From contig NZ_JACVMN010000002.1 of the NCBI RefSeq assembly GCF_014698935.1, positions 1,195,404 to 1,259,403 of the forward strand: a stretch of 64,000 nt of DNA, given 5' to 3'. The notes under the pieces were generated by a model, which saw nothing but the letters and a program-made list of their open reading frames with translations, was not told the DNA's origin and did not search any database. A program made the translations under genes and the position numbers. Below are positions 20,536 through 30,057 of this stretch, piece after piece. This DNA is from Flagellimonas sp. S3867 (GTDB lineage Bacteria > Bacteroidota > Bacteroidia > Flavobacteriales > Flavobacteriaceae). The first letter of the stretch is position 1. Each line of letters begins with the position of its first letter.

Positions 20536-21576
20536 ATGAAAAAAGTAGTCACCTTCGGTGAAATTATGTTGCGATTATCCCCTCCAGGATTCTTAAGATT
20601 CTCTCAGGCCAGCCAATTCGATGTTGTATATGGAGGAGGGGAATCCAATGTGGCCGTTTCTTTGGCCAATTATGGCATCCCTGTTGATTTTGTTACCCGA
20701 TTACCCAAAAATGATTTGGGAGAATGCGCAAAAATGGAAATGCGCAAACGTGGGGTCAACACAGACAATATTATTTATGGTGGCGACAGGTTGGGAATCT
20801 ATTTTCTGGAGACCGGAGCCGTTAGCCGAGGTAGCAAAGTAGTGTACGATAGGGCGCATTCTGCAATAGCAGAAATAGAACCCGGAATGATTGATTGGGA
20901 AAAGGTGTTCAGCGGAGCGCAGTGGTTTCATTGGACGGGAATTACCCCTGCAATTTCTCAAGGTGCTGCCGATGCCTGTCTCGAAGCTGTAAAAACGGCA
21001 AAAAAAATGGGAATTACTATTTCCACTGACCTGAATTACCGTAAAAAGCTTTGGAAATATGGTGGTGATCGAGAAAAGATAATGACCGAACTTACATCCT
21101 ATTGCGATATCATTTTGGGCAATGAAGAAGATGCCGAGATGCACTTTGGCATAAAACCAAAAGGATTAGATATTACTACCCAGGGACATGAGGTAAAAGC
21201 TGAAGCCTTTTTGTCGGTATGCAAACAGATGATGGAAAAGTTCCCCAACGCAAAAAAAGTGATTACCACCTTAAGGGGTTCCATTTCTGCATCACACAAC
21301 ACATGGGCGGGAGTACTTTATGATGGCAAGAAAATGTACGACACTCGTCAATATCAGATTACGCACATTGTAGACCGCGTAGGTGGAGGGGATTCCTTTA
21401 TGGGAGGATTGATCTATGGATTGTTGACTTATCCTGGTGATGATCAAAATGCATTGGATTTTGCAGTGGCTGCATCCTGTTTAAAACATACTATAAAAGG
21501 AGATGCAAACTTGGTTACTGTTGAAGAAGTTGAAAAATTAATGGGTGGAGATGCCTCGGGCAGAGTCTCCAGATAA
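20536..21576 (+). CDS. kdgK: 2-keto-3-deoxygluconate kinase (PfkB family)
   Basis: This 346-residue PfkB-family kinase has the N-terminal VTFGEIMLRLSPPGF, the substrate-side GGGESNVAVSLANYG and FVTRLPKNDLG. The catalytic signature is VDRVGGGDSFMGGLIYGL, with the base Asp in GGGDSF. KDG kinase phosphorylates 2-keto-3-deoxygluconate to KDPG. The gene lies between uxaC and the KDPG aldolase gene (11-bp gap), which fixes the role more firmly than the family alone, since PfkB kinases vary in substrate. Confidence 0.93.
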   Translation: MKKVVTFGEIMLRLSPPGFLRFSQASQFDVVYGGGESNVAVSLANYGIPVDFVTRLPKNDLGECAKMEMRKRGVNTDNIIYGGDRLGIYFLETGAVSRGSKVVYDRAHSAIAEIEPGMIDWEKVFSGAQWFHWTGITPAISQGAADACLEAVKTAKKMGITISTDLNYRKKLWKYGGDREKIMTELTSYCDIILGNEEDAEMHFGIKPKGLDITTQGHEVKAEAFLSVCKQMMEKFPNAKKVITTLRGSISASHNTWAGVLYDGKKMYDTRQYQITHIVDRVGGGDSFMGGLIYGLLTYPGDDQNALDFAVAASCLKHTIKGDANLVTVEEVEKLMGGDASGRVSR

Positions 21577-21587
21577 ATAAGATAAAA

Positions 21588-22256
21588 ATGGCACAGTTTT
21601 CACGATTGGAAGTAGCAAGCGCAATGAAAGAAACAGGGATGGTACCACTATTTTATCATTCCGATGTCTCCGTTGCAAAAAAAGTGCTCAAAGCATGTTA
21701 TGACGGAGGGGCAAGGTTGATGGAATTTACAGCGCGCGGGGATTTTGCCTTCGAGATTTTCGGAGAGTTGGTCAAGTATGCACATAGTGAGCTGCAGGGA
21801 ATGATTTTGGGTGTGGGTTCCATCACCGATGCAGGCGCAGCCTCTTTATATATGCAATTGGGAGCCAATTTTGTGGTTACACCGGTATTCAGAGAAGATA
21901 TTGCCAAGGTTTGTAACCGAAGAAAAGTATTGTGGTCGCCGGGTTGTGGTTCACTAACAGAGATTGCACAGGCTGAAGAGTTGGGATGTGAGATTGTCAA
22001 ACTTTTTCCTGGTTCAATCTATGGACCTGGATTTGTAAAGGCTGTAAGAGCGCCACAACCTTGGACGAATATTATGCCAACGGGAGGAGTAAGTACCGAT
22101 GAAGATAATCTAAAAGCTTGGTTTGATGCTGGGGTAACCTGCGTAGGAATGGGTTCAAAGTTGATTTCAAAAGAGATTATTGCCAATGAAGATTATAAAG
22201 GCCTTCAAAAAAAGGTTAAGGAAACACTTGACCTTATAAAGAAATTGAGGGAATAA
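21588..22256 (+). CDS. eda: KDPG aldolase (bifunctional KDPG/KHG aldolase)
   Basis: A 222-residue class I aldolase. LMEFTARGDFAFEIFGEL, GVGSITDAGAASLYMQLGANFVVTPVF, and the Schiff-base lysine region CEIVKLFPGSIYGPGFVKAVRAP followed by MPTGGVSTD are the family motifs. It splits 2-keto-3-deoxy-6-phosphogluconate to pyruvate and glyceraldehyde-3-phosphate, the last step of the pathway encoded here. The gene ends 1 bp before the TRAP substrate-binding protein gene, so catabolic and transport genes share a transcript. Confidence 0.95.
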   Translation: MAQFSRLEVASAMKETGMVPLFYHSDVSVAKKVLKACYDGGARLMEFTARGDFAFEIFGELVKYAHSELQGMILGVGSITDAGAASLYMQLGANFVVTPVFREDIAKVCNRRKVLWSPGCGSLTEIAQAEELGCEIVKLFPGSIYGPGFVKAVRAPQPWTNIMPTGGVSTDEDNLKAWFDAGVTCVGMGSKLISKEIIANEDYKGLQKKVKETLDLIKKLRE

Positions 22257-22257
22257 G

Positions 22258-23241
22258 ATGATTGAGAAGAAGACTAAATACCTATTTCTTATAACTTTTG
22301 CGTTCCTTCTATGGGGATGCAAAAACATTGGGACTTCAAAGACCATTAAATTGGCCCATGGTCTGGATGTAAACCATTCTGTGCATAAGGCTTTGGTAAA
22401 AATGGGAGAAGATTTGGTCCAACTTTCTAACGGAAAACTTTCTGTTGAGATATACCCCAACCAACAATTGGGTACCGAACGGCAAATTATGGAATTGTTG
22501 CAGATTGGTAGCTTGGACATGACCAAGGTTTCAGCAGCTACACTTGAAAATTTTGCGCCAAAGACGAAGGTTTTGGGACTTCCCTATCTCTTTAGAGATA
22601 GAGCGCATTCTTTCAAGGTATTTGATGGGCCTATCGGACAGGAACTATTGAATGATGGTAAAAAATATTGGTTAAAAGGCCTTGGATTTTACGACGCTGG
22701 CAGTCGAAGCTTCTACACCAAAGAAAAAATGGTGGAACATCCTGATGATCTAAAAGGACAAAAAATTAGGGTAATGCCCAGTGTTACCGCCATGGAAATG
22801 GTACGAGGTTTTGGCGGTTCGCCCACACCTATTTCATGGGGGGAATTATATACCTCACTACAACAAGGCGTGGTAGATGGAGCTGAGAACAATCCACCAA
22901 GTTTTTATCTATCCAAACACTACGAAATCTGCAAGTATTATTCACTCAATGAACATACTTTTTCTCCGGATGTGGTGATTGTTGGCACCCAATTTTGGGA
23001 TAGGCTTACCAAAGAAGAGCAAAACTGGCTTCAACAAGCAGTGGATGCATCGGTTATCTACCAAAGAGAATTATGGGCAGAAGCCGAGACCGAAGCATTA
23101 GATGCCATTCAGAAATCGGGAGTACAAATTATACGACCAGATAAAATTCCTTTTTCTGAACGAACGGACAAATTGTATGCGAAATACCAAAGTGACGAAA
23201 AACTATATGCCATGATTCAACAAATAAGAGCTGTGAACTGA
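22258..23241 (+). CDS. dctP: TRAP transporter substrate-binding protein DctP, lipoprotein
   Basis: This 327-residue lipoprotein (LLWGC lipobox) has the DctP fold: KLAHGLDVNHSVHKALVKMGEDL, VEIYPNQQLGTERQIMELLQIGSLDM, and the conserved Arg in GQKIRVMPS, which contacts the substrate carboxylate. PTPISWGELYTSLQQGVVDGAENN is the family signature. It binds an acidic ligand, here most likely glucuronate or another uronate. The next gene begins 2 bp after its stop, giving a standard DctP-DctQ-DctM order. Confidence 0.95.
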   Translation: MIEKKTKYLFLITFAFLLWGCKNIGTSKTIKLAHGLDVNHSVHKALVKMGEDLVQLSNGKLSVEIYPNQQLGTERQIMELLQIGSLDMTKVSAATLENFAPKTKVLGLPYLFRDRAHSFKVFDGPIGQELLNDGKKYWLKGLGFYDAGSRSFYTKEKMVEHPDDLKGQKIRVMPSVTAMEMVRGFGGSPTPISWGELYTSLQQGVVDGAENNPPSFYLSKHYEICKYYSLNEHTFSPDVVIVGTQFWDRLTKEEQNWLQQAVDASVIYQRELWAEAETEALDAIQKSGVQIIRPDKIPFSERTDKLYAKYQSDEKLYAMIQQIRAVN

Positions 23242-23243
23242 GA

Positions 23244-23708
23244 ATGGAAATTAGAAAAACAATAGATAAAGTGTTGGGTATCGCATTGATCATCATTATG
23301 TCTGCAATGGTTTTGAATGTGTTATGGCAGGTATTCACACGATTCGTTATTGGCACACCAAGCTCGTTTACCGATGAGCTGGCTCGCTACCTGATGATTT
23401 GGGTGGGAATTCTTGGAGCTGCATATGCGGCTGGCAAGGACATGCATGTGGCCATTGATGTGCTGCCGCAGAAATTCAGTAAGGAAACTCAGAGAAAATT
23501 ATCGATTACGGTTAAACTGGTTGTGATATTATTTGCTTTGACAGCAATGATCGTTGGTGGTAGTAGGTTGGTATATGTCACCTATGTTTTGGAACAACTA
23601 TCGCCAGCCCTCCAAATACCATTAGCATACGTTTACTTTGTAATTCCGATAAGTGGGCTGTTGATAGTGTACTACAAGGTTTCAGATATTTTAAAACCTA
23701 TGGCCTAA
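23244..23708 (+). CDS. dctQ: TRAP transporter small permease DctQ
   Basis: This protein has 154 residues and four membrane helices. The DctQ signature TDELARYLMIWVGILGAAYAAGKDMHVAID lies in the middle. It forms the membrane complex with the large permease encoded next; its TAA stop shares a base with that start (TAATG). It is not functional alone. Confidence 0.93.
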   Translation: MEIRKTIDKVLGIALIIIMSAMVLNVLWQVFTRFVIGTPSSFTDELARYLMIWVGILGAAYAAGKDMHVAIDVLPQKFSKETQRKLSITVKLVVILFALTAMIVGGSRLVYVTYVLEQLSPALQIPLAYVYFVIPISGLLIVYYKVSDILKPMA

Positions 23709-25012
23709 TGGAATACATTCCGGTTTTAGTATTGATAATAAGTTTTCTGGGCTTGCTAGCAATTGGTACACCAGTCGCTTGGAGCATTGCTGTTTCGGCT
23801 TTGTTGACGATGTTGGTGAGCATTCCCTTTTTATCGGCAACAACAACAATCGCACAAAGAATGGGAGCCGGTTTGGACAGTTTTGCGCTCCTAGCGATTC
23901 CTTTTTTCATTCTAGCAGGAAACTTGATGAACAAGGGCGGAATGGCACATAGACTAATCGCTTTTGCCAAAACTTTGGTGGGTGCACTTCCGGGAGGTCT
24001 TGCACTGATCAATATTGTTGCCGCTATGTTGATGGGGGCCATTGCAGGATCAGCTATGGCATCGGCATCAGCTATGGGAAGTATCCTGGGACCGGAAATG
24101 GAAAAAGAAGGATATTCAAAAGAATTCGGTGCTGCGGTAAACATTACATCAGCAACTACCGGTTTGGTTATTCCGCCTAGCAATATCCTAATTGTCTATT
24201 CATTGGCAAGTGGAGGTGTTTCCATTGCAGCGCTGTTTCTGGCCGGATACATTCCAGGAATTCTTACCGGACTCTTTTTAATGATTGTGGCTTTGATATG
24301 GGCAAAAAGAAAAGGGTATGCCAGCAAAACCCAAAAAGGAAGTATTGGGATTTCTGAGATAATAAAGACTTTTATTAGTGCATTTCCTAGTTTGTTATTG
24401 CTATTTATTGTCATTGGTGGAATCGTCGCGGGCATATTTACAGCCACAGAAGCTTCAGCTATCGCGGTTCTCTATTCCTTGCTTTTAGGCTTTGTGTATA
24501 GAGAAATTTCATTTAAAAACTTACCCAACATCCTATTGGAGTCGTCACTTACCACAGCGATTGTAATGTTGTTGATTGCAGCATCTATCAGTATGTCATG
24601 GGCTATGTCCTATGAAAATATACCTCAAGCTACTAGTGATGTTTTGTTGGGAATTAGCGACAACAAATTTGTGGTCCTATTGATCATCAATGCCATACTG
24701 CTTTTTGTGGGAATCTTTATGGATATTACCCCTGCTGTCCTCATATTCACACCAATTTTTTTACCTGTGGTTGCCAAACTCGGAATAGACCCCGTTCATT
24801 TTGGAATCATAATGATTTTGAATCTCTGCATTGGACTATGTACCCCTCCGGTGGGATCTGTACTTTTTGTAGGGGTCGGAGTGGCAAAAACCTCAATTCA
24901 AAAAGTAATAAAACCGTTGTTGCCTTTATTTCTGGCCATGATTGTGGCCTTATTTTTAATAACCTATATCCCACAGCTGACAATGTGGTTACCCAATTTA
25001 TTCGATTTATAA
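23708..25012 (+). CDS. dctM: TRAP transporter large permease DctM
   Basis: This is a 434-residue protein with about 12 hydrophobic helices. Family motifs include IPFFILAGNLMNKGGMAHRLIAFAKTLVG, GAIAGSAMASASAMGSILGPEM, ATTGLVIPPSNILIVYSLASGG, and GIFMDITPAVLIFTPIFLPV with the later NLCIGLCTPPVGSVLF. It drives sodium-coupled import of the ligand delivered by DctP. This completes the uronate-uptake system at the end of the catabolic operon. The following DUF1080 gene starts 10 bp later and may belong to the same transcript. Confidence 0.95.
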   Translation: MEYIPVLVLIISFLGLLAIGTPVAWSIAVSALLTMLVSIPFLSATTTIAQRMGAGLDSFALLAIPFFILAGNLMNKGGMAHRLIAFAKTLVGALPGGLALINIVAAMLMGAIAGSAMASASAMGSILGPEMEKEGYSKEFGAAVNITSATTGLVIPPSNILIVYSLASGGVSIAALFLAGYIPGILTGLFLMIVALIWAKRKGYASKTQKGSIGISEIIKTFISAFPSLLLLFIVIGGIVAGIFTATEASAIAVLYSLLLGFVYREISFKNLPNILLESSLTTAIVMLLIAASISMSWAMSYENIPQATSDVLLGISDNKFVVLLIINAILLFVGIFMDITPAVLIFTPIFLPVVAKLGIDPVHFGIIMILNLCIGLCTPPVGSVLFVGVGVAKTSIQKVIKPLLPLFLAMIVALFLITYIPQLTMWLPNLFDL

Positions 25013-25022
25013 CGAAAAGAAC

Positions 25023-26423
25023 ATGAATAATTTAAACTGTAGAAAAGTGAAGAATAAACAAAAAGCCCTTTGTAGGGGATCCATAATTTTGGTTTTGGCC
25101 ATTACAGTCGGTTGCAACCAAAAACCAAAGGATAATACCCCATGGGTCTCCATTTTTGATGGAGAAACCCTTAATGGATGGACGATAAAAGGAGGTAATG
25201 CCGAATACGTAGTGGATGATGAAGCTATAGTGGGCAAAACAGTGCATAACACTCCGAACACGTTCCTGACTTCAGATAAAATGTATAGTGATTTTATTTT
25301 GGATTTGGAGTATTTGGTGGATTCCACGATGAACTCAGGCATACAAATTCGAAGCAATAGTATTCCTGGCTATCATAACGGGCGCGTACACGGTTATCAA
25401 GTGGAGATTGACCCATCTGACCGTGCTTGGAGTGCTGGCATCTATGATGAAGGGCGTAGAGGTTGGTTGAATCCACTGTCCAAGAATGAAGCTGGTCAAA
25501 AAGCATTCAAACAAAATGAATGGAATCACTACCGCATCGAAGCTATCGGCGACACCATTAAAACTTGGATAAATGGGATTCCGGCGGCCTATCTTATTGA
25601 TGATGCCACGGTTTCAGGATTTATTGGATTACAGGTGCACAGCATAGGTGAAAAGCAAAAAGCGGGAACCGAGATACGCTGGAAGAACATCCGAATGCTT
25701 ACTGAGGATTTGGAAAAGTACAGCATTAAATCACCATTGCAACCCGTAATCACTAAAAACAGACTTACCGAACATGAGGAAAAAGCTGGTTGGAAAATGC
25801 TTTGGGACGGAGAGACAACGCAAGGATGGCGAGGTGCAAAATTGGATCATTTTCCAGAAACAGGATGGAAGGTTGAAAACGGAGAATTGACCGTTCTCGC
25901 TTCTGGGGGTGGAGAATCAGAAGCTGGTGGCGATATCGTTACACAAGATCAATATGACAATTTTGAATTAAAATTGGAATTCAAGATTACCGAAGGTGCT
26001 AACAGTGGAATCAAATATTATGTGAATACCGACTTGAACAAAGGAGCAGGTTCATCCATCGGGCTCGAATTCCAAATTTTGGACGATGAGCGCCATCCCG
26101 ATGCCAAACTGGGCAACCATGAGGGAAGTAGAACGCTTGCATCACTTTATGACCTCATTCAAGCTGACACTACCAAATATGTAAAACCGATTGGTGAATG
26201 GAATACGGCCCATATTATTTCGAACAATAATCATGTGGAACATTGGCTGAATGGAATCAAAGTATTGGAATATGAACGCAAAAGTGAAGCATATAGAAAA
26301 TTGGTTTCTGAGAGTAAATATGTGACTTGGCCGAAGTTTGGTGAAGCGGATAAGGGAAACATTTTGTTACAAGATCACGGAGATAGAGTAGCGTTCAGAA
26401 ATATTAAAATCAAACAACTTTAA
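25023..26423 (+). CDS. Two-domain DUF1080 (3-keto-disaccharide hydrolase-like) lipoprotein
   Basis: These 466 residues have an exported, probably lipidated N-terminus (ITVGCNQ). Two tandem DUF1080 domains follow, each starting with a WxxxFDGxTxxGW-like segment: WVSIFDGETLNGW near 39 and WKMLWDGETTQGW near 259. Each also has an NSGIQIRS or NSGIKYYV strand. DUF1080 proteins have a concanavalin-like fold, and some hydrolyse 3-keto-glycosides. Two Gfo/Idh/MocA oxidoreductase genes follow directly, the partners expected if glycosides are first oxidised at C3. The activity is inferred from family and context. Confidence 0.85.
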   Translation: MNNLNCRKVKNKQKALCRGSIILVLAITVGCNQKPKDNTPWVSIFDGETLNGWTIKGGNAEYVVDDEAIVGKTVHNTPNTFLTSDKMYSDFILDLEYLVDSTMNSGIQIRSNSIPGYHNGRVHGYQVEIDPSDRAWSAGIYDEGRRGWLNPLSKNEAGQKAFKQNEWNHYRIEAIGDTIKTWINGIPAAYLIDDATVSGFIGLQVHSIGEKQKAGTEIRWKNIRMLTEDLEKYSIKSPLQPVITKNRLTEHEEKAGWKMLWDGETTQGWRGAKLDHFPETGWKVENGELTVLASGGGESEAGGDIVTQDQYDNFELKLEFKITEGANSGIKYYVNTDLNKGAGSSIGLEFQILDDERHPDAKLGNHEGSRTLASLYDLIQADTTKYVKPIGEWNTAHIISNNNHVEHWLNGIKVLEYERKSEAYRKLVSESKYVTWPKFGEADKGNILLQDHGDRVAFRNIKIKQL

Positions 26424-26434
26424 ACCTAAATATA

Positions 26435-27766
26435 ATGGGTACAAGAAGAAATTTTATCAAAAAAACAACTGCTGGAGCAGCAGGTTTGACAGTGGGGGGC
26501 ATACTGATGCCCAATACCGGATATTCCAGCCTTTTAGGAGCAAACGACCGTTTAGGGGTAGCTGTGATTGGAGTGCGAAGTCGTGCCAAGGCGCATTGTA
26601 TTGCAATCCATCAAGACCTCAATGCCAAGATTTTATATAGCTGCGATGTAGATGATACCATTATTGAAGAGCACAACACATGGTGTCAAGAAAACATTGG
26701 ATATGTACCTAAAGTTGAAAAAGATTTCCGAAAAATTTTGGAGGATAAAGATGTGGATGCGGTTTTTATAGCCACGCCAGAGCACTGGCATGCCCCTATG
26801 TCCATTATGGCCATGCAGGCGGGAAAACACGTGTATGTTGAAAAACCATGTAGCCACAACCCTCATGAAAACGAATTACTTGTTGCGGCCCAGAATAAGT
26901 ATGGCAAAAAAGTGCAGATGGGTAATCAACAACGTTCGGCTAGAACCTCCGCTCAAGCGATTGAGGATATTCGAAATGGAGTTATAGGAGAAGTGTACAA
27001 AGGAGAGGCTTATTATTCCAATAATAGAGGTTCCATTGGAAAAGGAAATGAGATTAGTATACCCAAAACCTTGGATTGGGATCTTTGGCAGGGACCGGCA
27101 CCACGGGAAAATTATCGTGATAATGTCCATCCCTATAATTGGCATTGGTTCCGCACTTGGGGAACAGGGGAGATTCATAACAATGGCACCCACGAAATTG
27201 ACATTTGTCGTTGGGCACTAGGAGTGGATCTACCAGCAACTGTTACTTCTTTTGGAGGAAAATATACGTATAATGATGATTGGGAATTTGTAGACAATCA
27301 ACAAGTTACCTATTTCTTTCCAGGAAATAAGTTCATCACTTGGTCCGGGCATAGTAGAGGCATCATGAAGCCAGAACGCCCAGGCAGGGGAGTGACCATT
27401 TACGGAAGCAAAGGGAGTATCGAACTCAGTAGAAATTTTTATAAATTATATGACCTTGCAGGTAATCCGATTAAATTGGAATTTGAAAAAACCCAAAGTG
27501 CCACAACCAACACTCAAGGAATTGGTGGATTGGACGTAGATCACGTGGGTAATTTTTTCAATGCCATTAGAAAAGATGAATCTTTAAAATCTGATATTAA
27601 CGATGCCAGCATTTCTACCATGTTGTGCCATTTGGGTAATATGGCCCAAGATGCGGGACACTCTTTGGAAATTGATTCTAAAACAGGAAAAGTGCTCAAT
27701 GACGATGCCGTTATGAAGAAGAATTGGAAAAGGGAATATGCAAAAGGTTGGGAGCCTAAACTATAA
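26435..27766 (+). CDS. Exported Gfo/Idh/MocA-family oxidoreductase
   Basis: The 443 residues begin with a Tat-like leader (TRRNFIKKTTAGAAGLTVGG). A Rossmann NAD(P)-binding domain follows (LGVAVIGVRSRAKAH; VDAVFIATPEHWHAPMSIMAMQAGKHVYVEKP with the conserved EKP). The C-terminal domain carries NNGTHEIDICRWALGVDLP. Such Tat-exported members have a tightly bound cofactor and act on sugars or glycosides. It is placed between DUF1080 and a second family member, so the three probably process one substrate, perhaps through a 3-keto intermediate. Confidence 0.88.
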   Translation: MGTRRNFIKKTTAGAAGLTVGGILMPNTGYSSLLGANDRLGVAVIGVRSRAKAHCIAIHQDLNAKILYSCDVDDTIIEEHNTWCQENIGYVPKVEKDFRKILEDKDVDAVFIATPEHWHAPMSIMAMQAGKHVYVEKPCSHNPHENELLVAAQNKYGKKVQMGNQQRSARTSAQAIEDIRNGVIGEVYKGEAYYSNNRGSIGKGNEISIPKTLDWDLWQGPAPRENYRDNVHPYNWHWFRTWGTGEIHNNGTHEIDICRWALGVDLPATVTSFGGKYTYNDDWEFVDNQQVTYFFPGNKFITWSGHSRGIMKPERPGRGVTIYGSKGSIELSRNFYKLYDLAGNPIKLEFEKTQSATTNTQGIGGLDVDHVGNFFNAIRKDESLKSDINDASISTMLCHLGNMAQDAGHSLEIDSKTGKVLNDDAVMKKNWKREYAKGWEPKL

Positions 27767-27769
27767 AAA

Positions 27770-28948
27770 ATGAAACGAAGAGATTTTGTTGCTAGAACTG
27801 GGATGGCTGTTGCAGGAGTATCTGCAATGAATGCGGGAGTGTTATATCCTTCAAAGAGCAAAACGATTACCATTGGTGTTATCGGCACAGGTGACCGTGG
27901 TGGGGGACTTATTCCAATAATCAATAAAATAGAAGGATTAGAGGTGACGGCCTGTTGCGATGTGTTGCCCTTCAGATTGGAAAATGCAATGGAGAAGGTT
28001 GAGGGCAAAGCAAGGGAATATTCAGACTATAAAGCCCTTTTGGCTGATAAAAATGTAGATGCTGTTCTGATTGCCACGCCATTTAGCGAGCATTCGCACA
28101 TCGCCCTTGACGCCCTTAATTCTGGGAAACATGTGTATTGCGAAAAGACTATGGTAAAGGGATATGCTGCCATTAAAAGTATGGTCGAAAAAGCTTCAAA
28201 CTCAAAAAATATTTTCCAAACTGGACACCAATACCATAGTTCTAGGTTGTACACACATGTAGTTGATTTAATCCAAAATGGAAAAATAGGCAAGATAACC
28301 GCTATTGAATGCCAATGGAACCGAAATGGGAATTGGCGAAGACCAGTTCCAAGTCCAGAACTTGAGAGGGCTATCAATTGGCGTATGTACAAGGAATTCT
28401 CAGGAGGTTTGCTAGCCGAGCTTTGTTCCCATCAACTGGATTTTTGCAATTGGATGTTGGATGCAGTTCCAACCAAAGTGGTTGGAGATGGAGGTATTGA
28501 TTACTGGAAAGATGGTCGTGAAACCTTCGACAACGTCCATATGATCTATACCTATCCCAATGGGGTTAGAGCAAAATTCACTTGTTTGACCAGTAACTCA
28601 AAAGACGATTACCAAATTAAGGTGCTAGGAGATAAGGGAACTATTACTGTTGACTATACAAAGGCCTGGTTCTATCCGGAAAAAAAGGAAAAATCAAAAG
28701 AGTTGGGCGAGGTTGATGGGGTTTCTGGCGCCACCATCAAATGGGATCAAGATAAGGGCGTTCCCATTGAAGTGGAACATTTGGATCCTAGTAAACAGGC
28801 ACTGCTGGATTTCAGAGACAGTATTTTGAGCAGCACAATGCCAAAATCTAATGTTATTAGTGGGGCAAAAGCAGCTATTTGTGTGCAAATGGGTCTTGAT
28901 GCAATTTATACCGGAAAAGTAATCGGTTGGACAGAAGGGTTGATATGA
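27770..28948 (+). CDS. Exported Gfo/Idh/MocA-family oxidoreductase (second copy)
   Basis: A 392-residue protein with leader MKRRDFVARTGMAVAGVSA (Arg-Arg, Tat-like). The Rossmann domain reads TITIGVIGTGDRGGGLIP and VDAVLIATPFSEHSHIALDALNSGKHVYCEKT, with Thr instead of the usual Pro in EKP. A GGLLAELCSHQLDFCNWML motif forms the likely active-site region. It begins 3 bp after the upstream paralog but is clearly divergent from it in sequence, so the two probably do different steps or substrates. No gene follows for 220 bp. Confidence 0.87.
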   Translation: MKRRDFVARTGMAVAGVSAMNAGVLYPSKSKTITIGVIGTGDRGGGLIPIINKIEGLEVTACCDVLPFRLENAMEKVEGKAREYSDYKALLADKNVDAVLIATPFSEHSHIALDALNSGKHVYCEKTMVKGYAAIKSMVEKASNSKNIFQTGHQYHSSRLYTHVVDLIQNGKIGKITAIECQWNRNGNWRRPVPSPELERAINWRMYKEFSGGLLAELCSHQLDFCNWMLDAVPTKVVGDGGIDYWKDGRETFDNVHMIYTYPNGVRAKFTCLTSNSKDDYQIKVLGDKGTITVDYTKAWFYPEKKEKSKELGEVDGVSGATIKWDQDKGVPIEVEHLDPSKQALLDFRDSILSSTMPKSNVISGAKAAICVQMGLDAIYTGKVIGWTEGLI

Positions 28949-29168
28949 GGTCATTAATGGCAAAATGCGAGTGATTATAAAAACTTAACTATAAGTCGAG
29001 CTTTTTTGCATTAGAATAACAATTATTAGCTGAAGAAACAAGTTGAATATTTGACAGATAGTATTCTTCAAAATGAAACAAATTGAGAGTTCTTCCAATT
29101 GAAAAAAATACGATCATAAGAAATTTTTTATATATTGTGATTAACTAACTAAACTAATTTTTGCGATA

Positions 29169-29801
29169 ATGTCATCATTTACTGAGCTTTTATCAGATAT
29201 TAATAAGGATGACGAGAGGGGCGATTTAGGAAAAATCACGAAATCGTTTGAGTTCGACCCTGCCTCGGAATGGAAGTTGTTCTGCGATGGGAGCGAATCT
29301 GCATTTGTTAAAATCTACAATCACTATTTTCAGACCTTGTACAATCTTGGAAGACAATTTTCAGGTGATCAAGACTTATTGAAAGATACACTTCAAGAGA
29401 CTTTTATAAACATTAGAAAGAAACGCAATAAGCTACATAAGGTAATTTCGGTTAAGGCTTTTCTTATTAAATGTTATCGAAATAAAATAATTACAGAACA
29501 AAAGAAACAGAAGAAAAATATGAGGTTGAACTACTCTTCAAACTCACATGGATTTCTTTTGACCCCTTCTCATGAGAGTGTTTTAATTAGCCGGCAATTT
29601 CGTCAAGATCAGATTAAGTTGATGCAGGAAGCTTTAAATAAATTAACGAGAAGACAGCGAGAGGCCATTTACTACTTCTACTACAACGGACTTTCGTATG
29701 CACAAATTAAGGATGTAATGGGATTTTCGAGTGTGCGAGCCGCAAGAAATCTTATTTATAGATCACTTTCCGAGTTAAAAAAGAAAGCACAGATATCGTA
29801 A
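29169..29801 (+). CDS. ECF-type RNA polymerase sigma factor
   Basis: This is a 210-residue protein. Region 2 lies at about 45-110 (WKLFCDGSESAFVKIYNHYFQTLYNLGRQF, QDTLQETFINIRKKR-like). Region 4 lies at about 150-205 (LNKLTRRQREAIYYFYYNGLSYAQIKDVMGFSSVRAARNLIYRSL). It is followed by a FecR-type anti-sigma gene and then SusC/SusD genes, the normal arrangement for trans-envelope control of a polysaccharide-utilisation locus. It would direct transcription of the SusC/SusD operon once released. Confidence 0.93.
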   Translation: MSSFTELLSDINKDDERGDLGKITKSFEFDPASEWKLFCDGSESAFVKIYNHYFQTLYNLGRQFSGDQDLLKDTLQETFINIRKKRNKLHKVISVKAFLIKCYRNKIITEQKKQKKNMRLNYSSNSHGFLLTPSHESVLISRQFRQDQIKLMQEALNKLTRRQREAIYYFYYNGLSYAQIKDVMGFSSVRAARNLIYRSLSELKKKAQIS

Positions 29802-30057
29802 CATAGACGATACGAATGTCCCCAACACTTTTTAGGCGTATTGTTTTAATCTGTATACCACACCACCATTTTTTCTCAAGACAACCATATTAGAAAAAAA
29901 GGAATAGAATTCATATTCATGAATTGCCAATTATTCCGATTTTTGCAGCTATCATAACGGATACATCAATGTAGATTTTACTTTTTTAGAAGAAAAGCAA
30001 TTTTTTTTGATGTCATTTATCAATTTTTAATGTCTTATGTATAACAGAGGCCGACGT

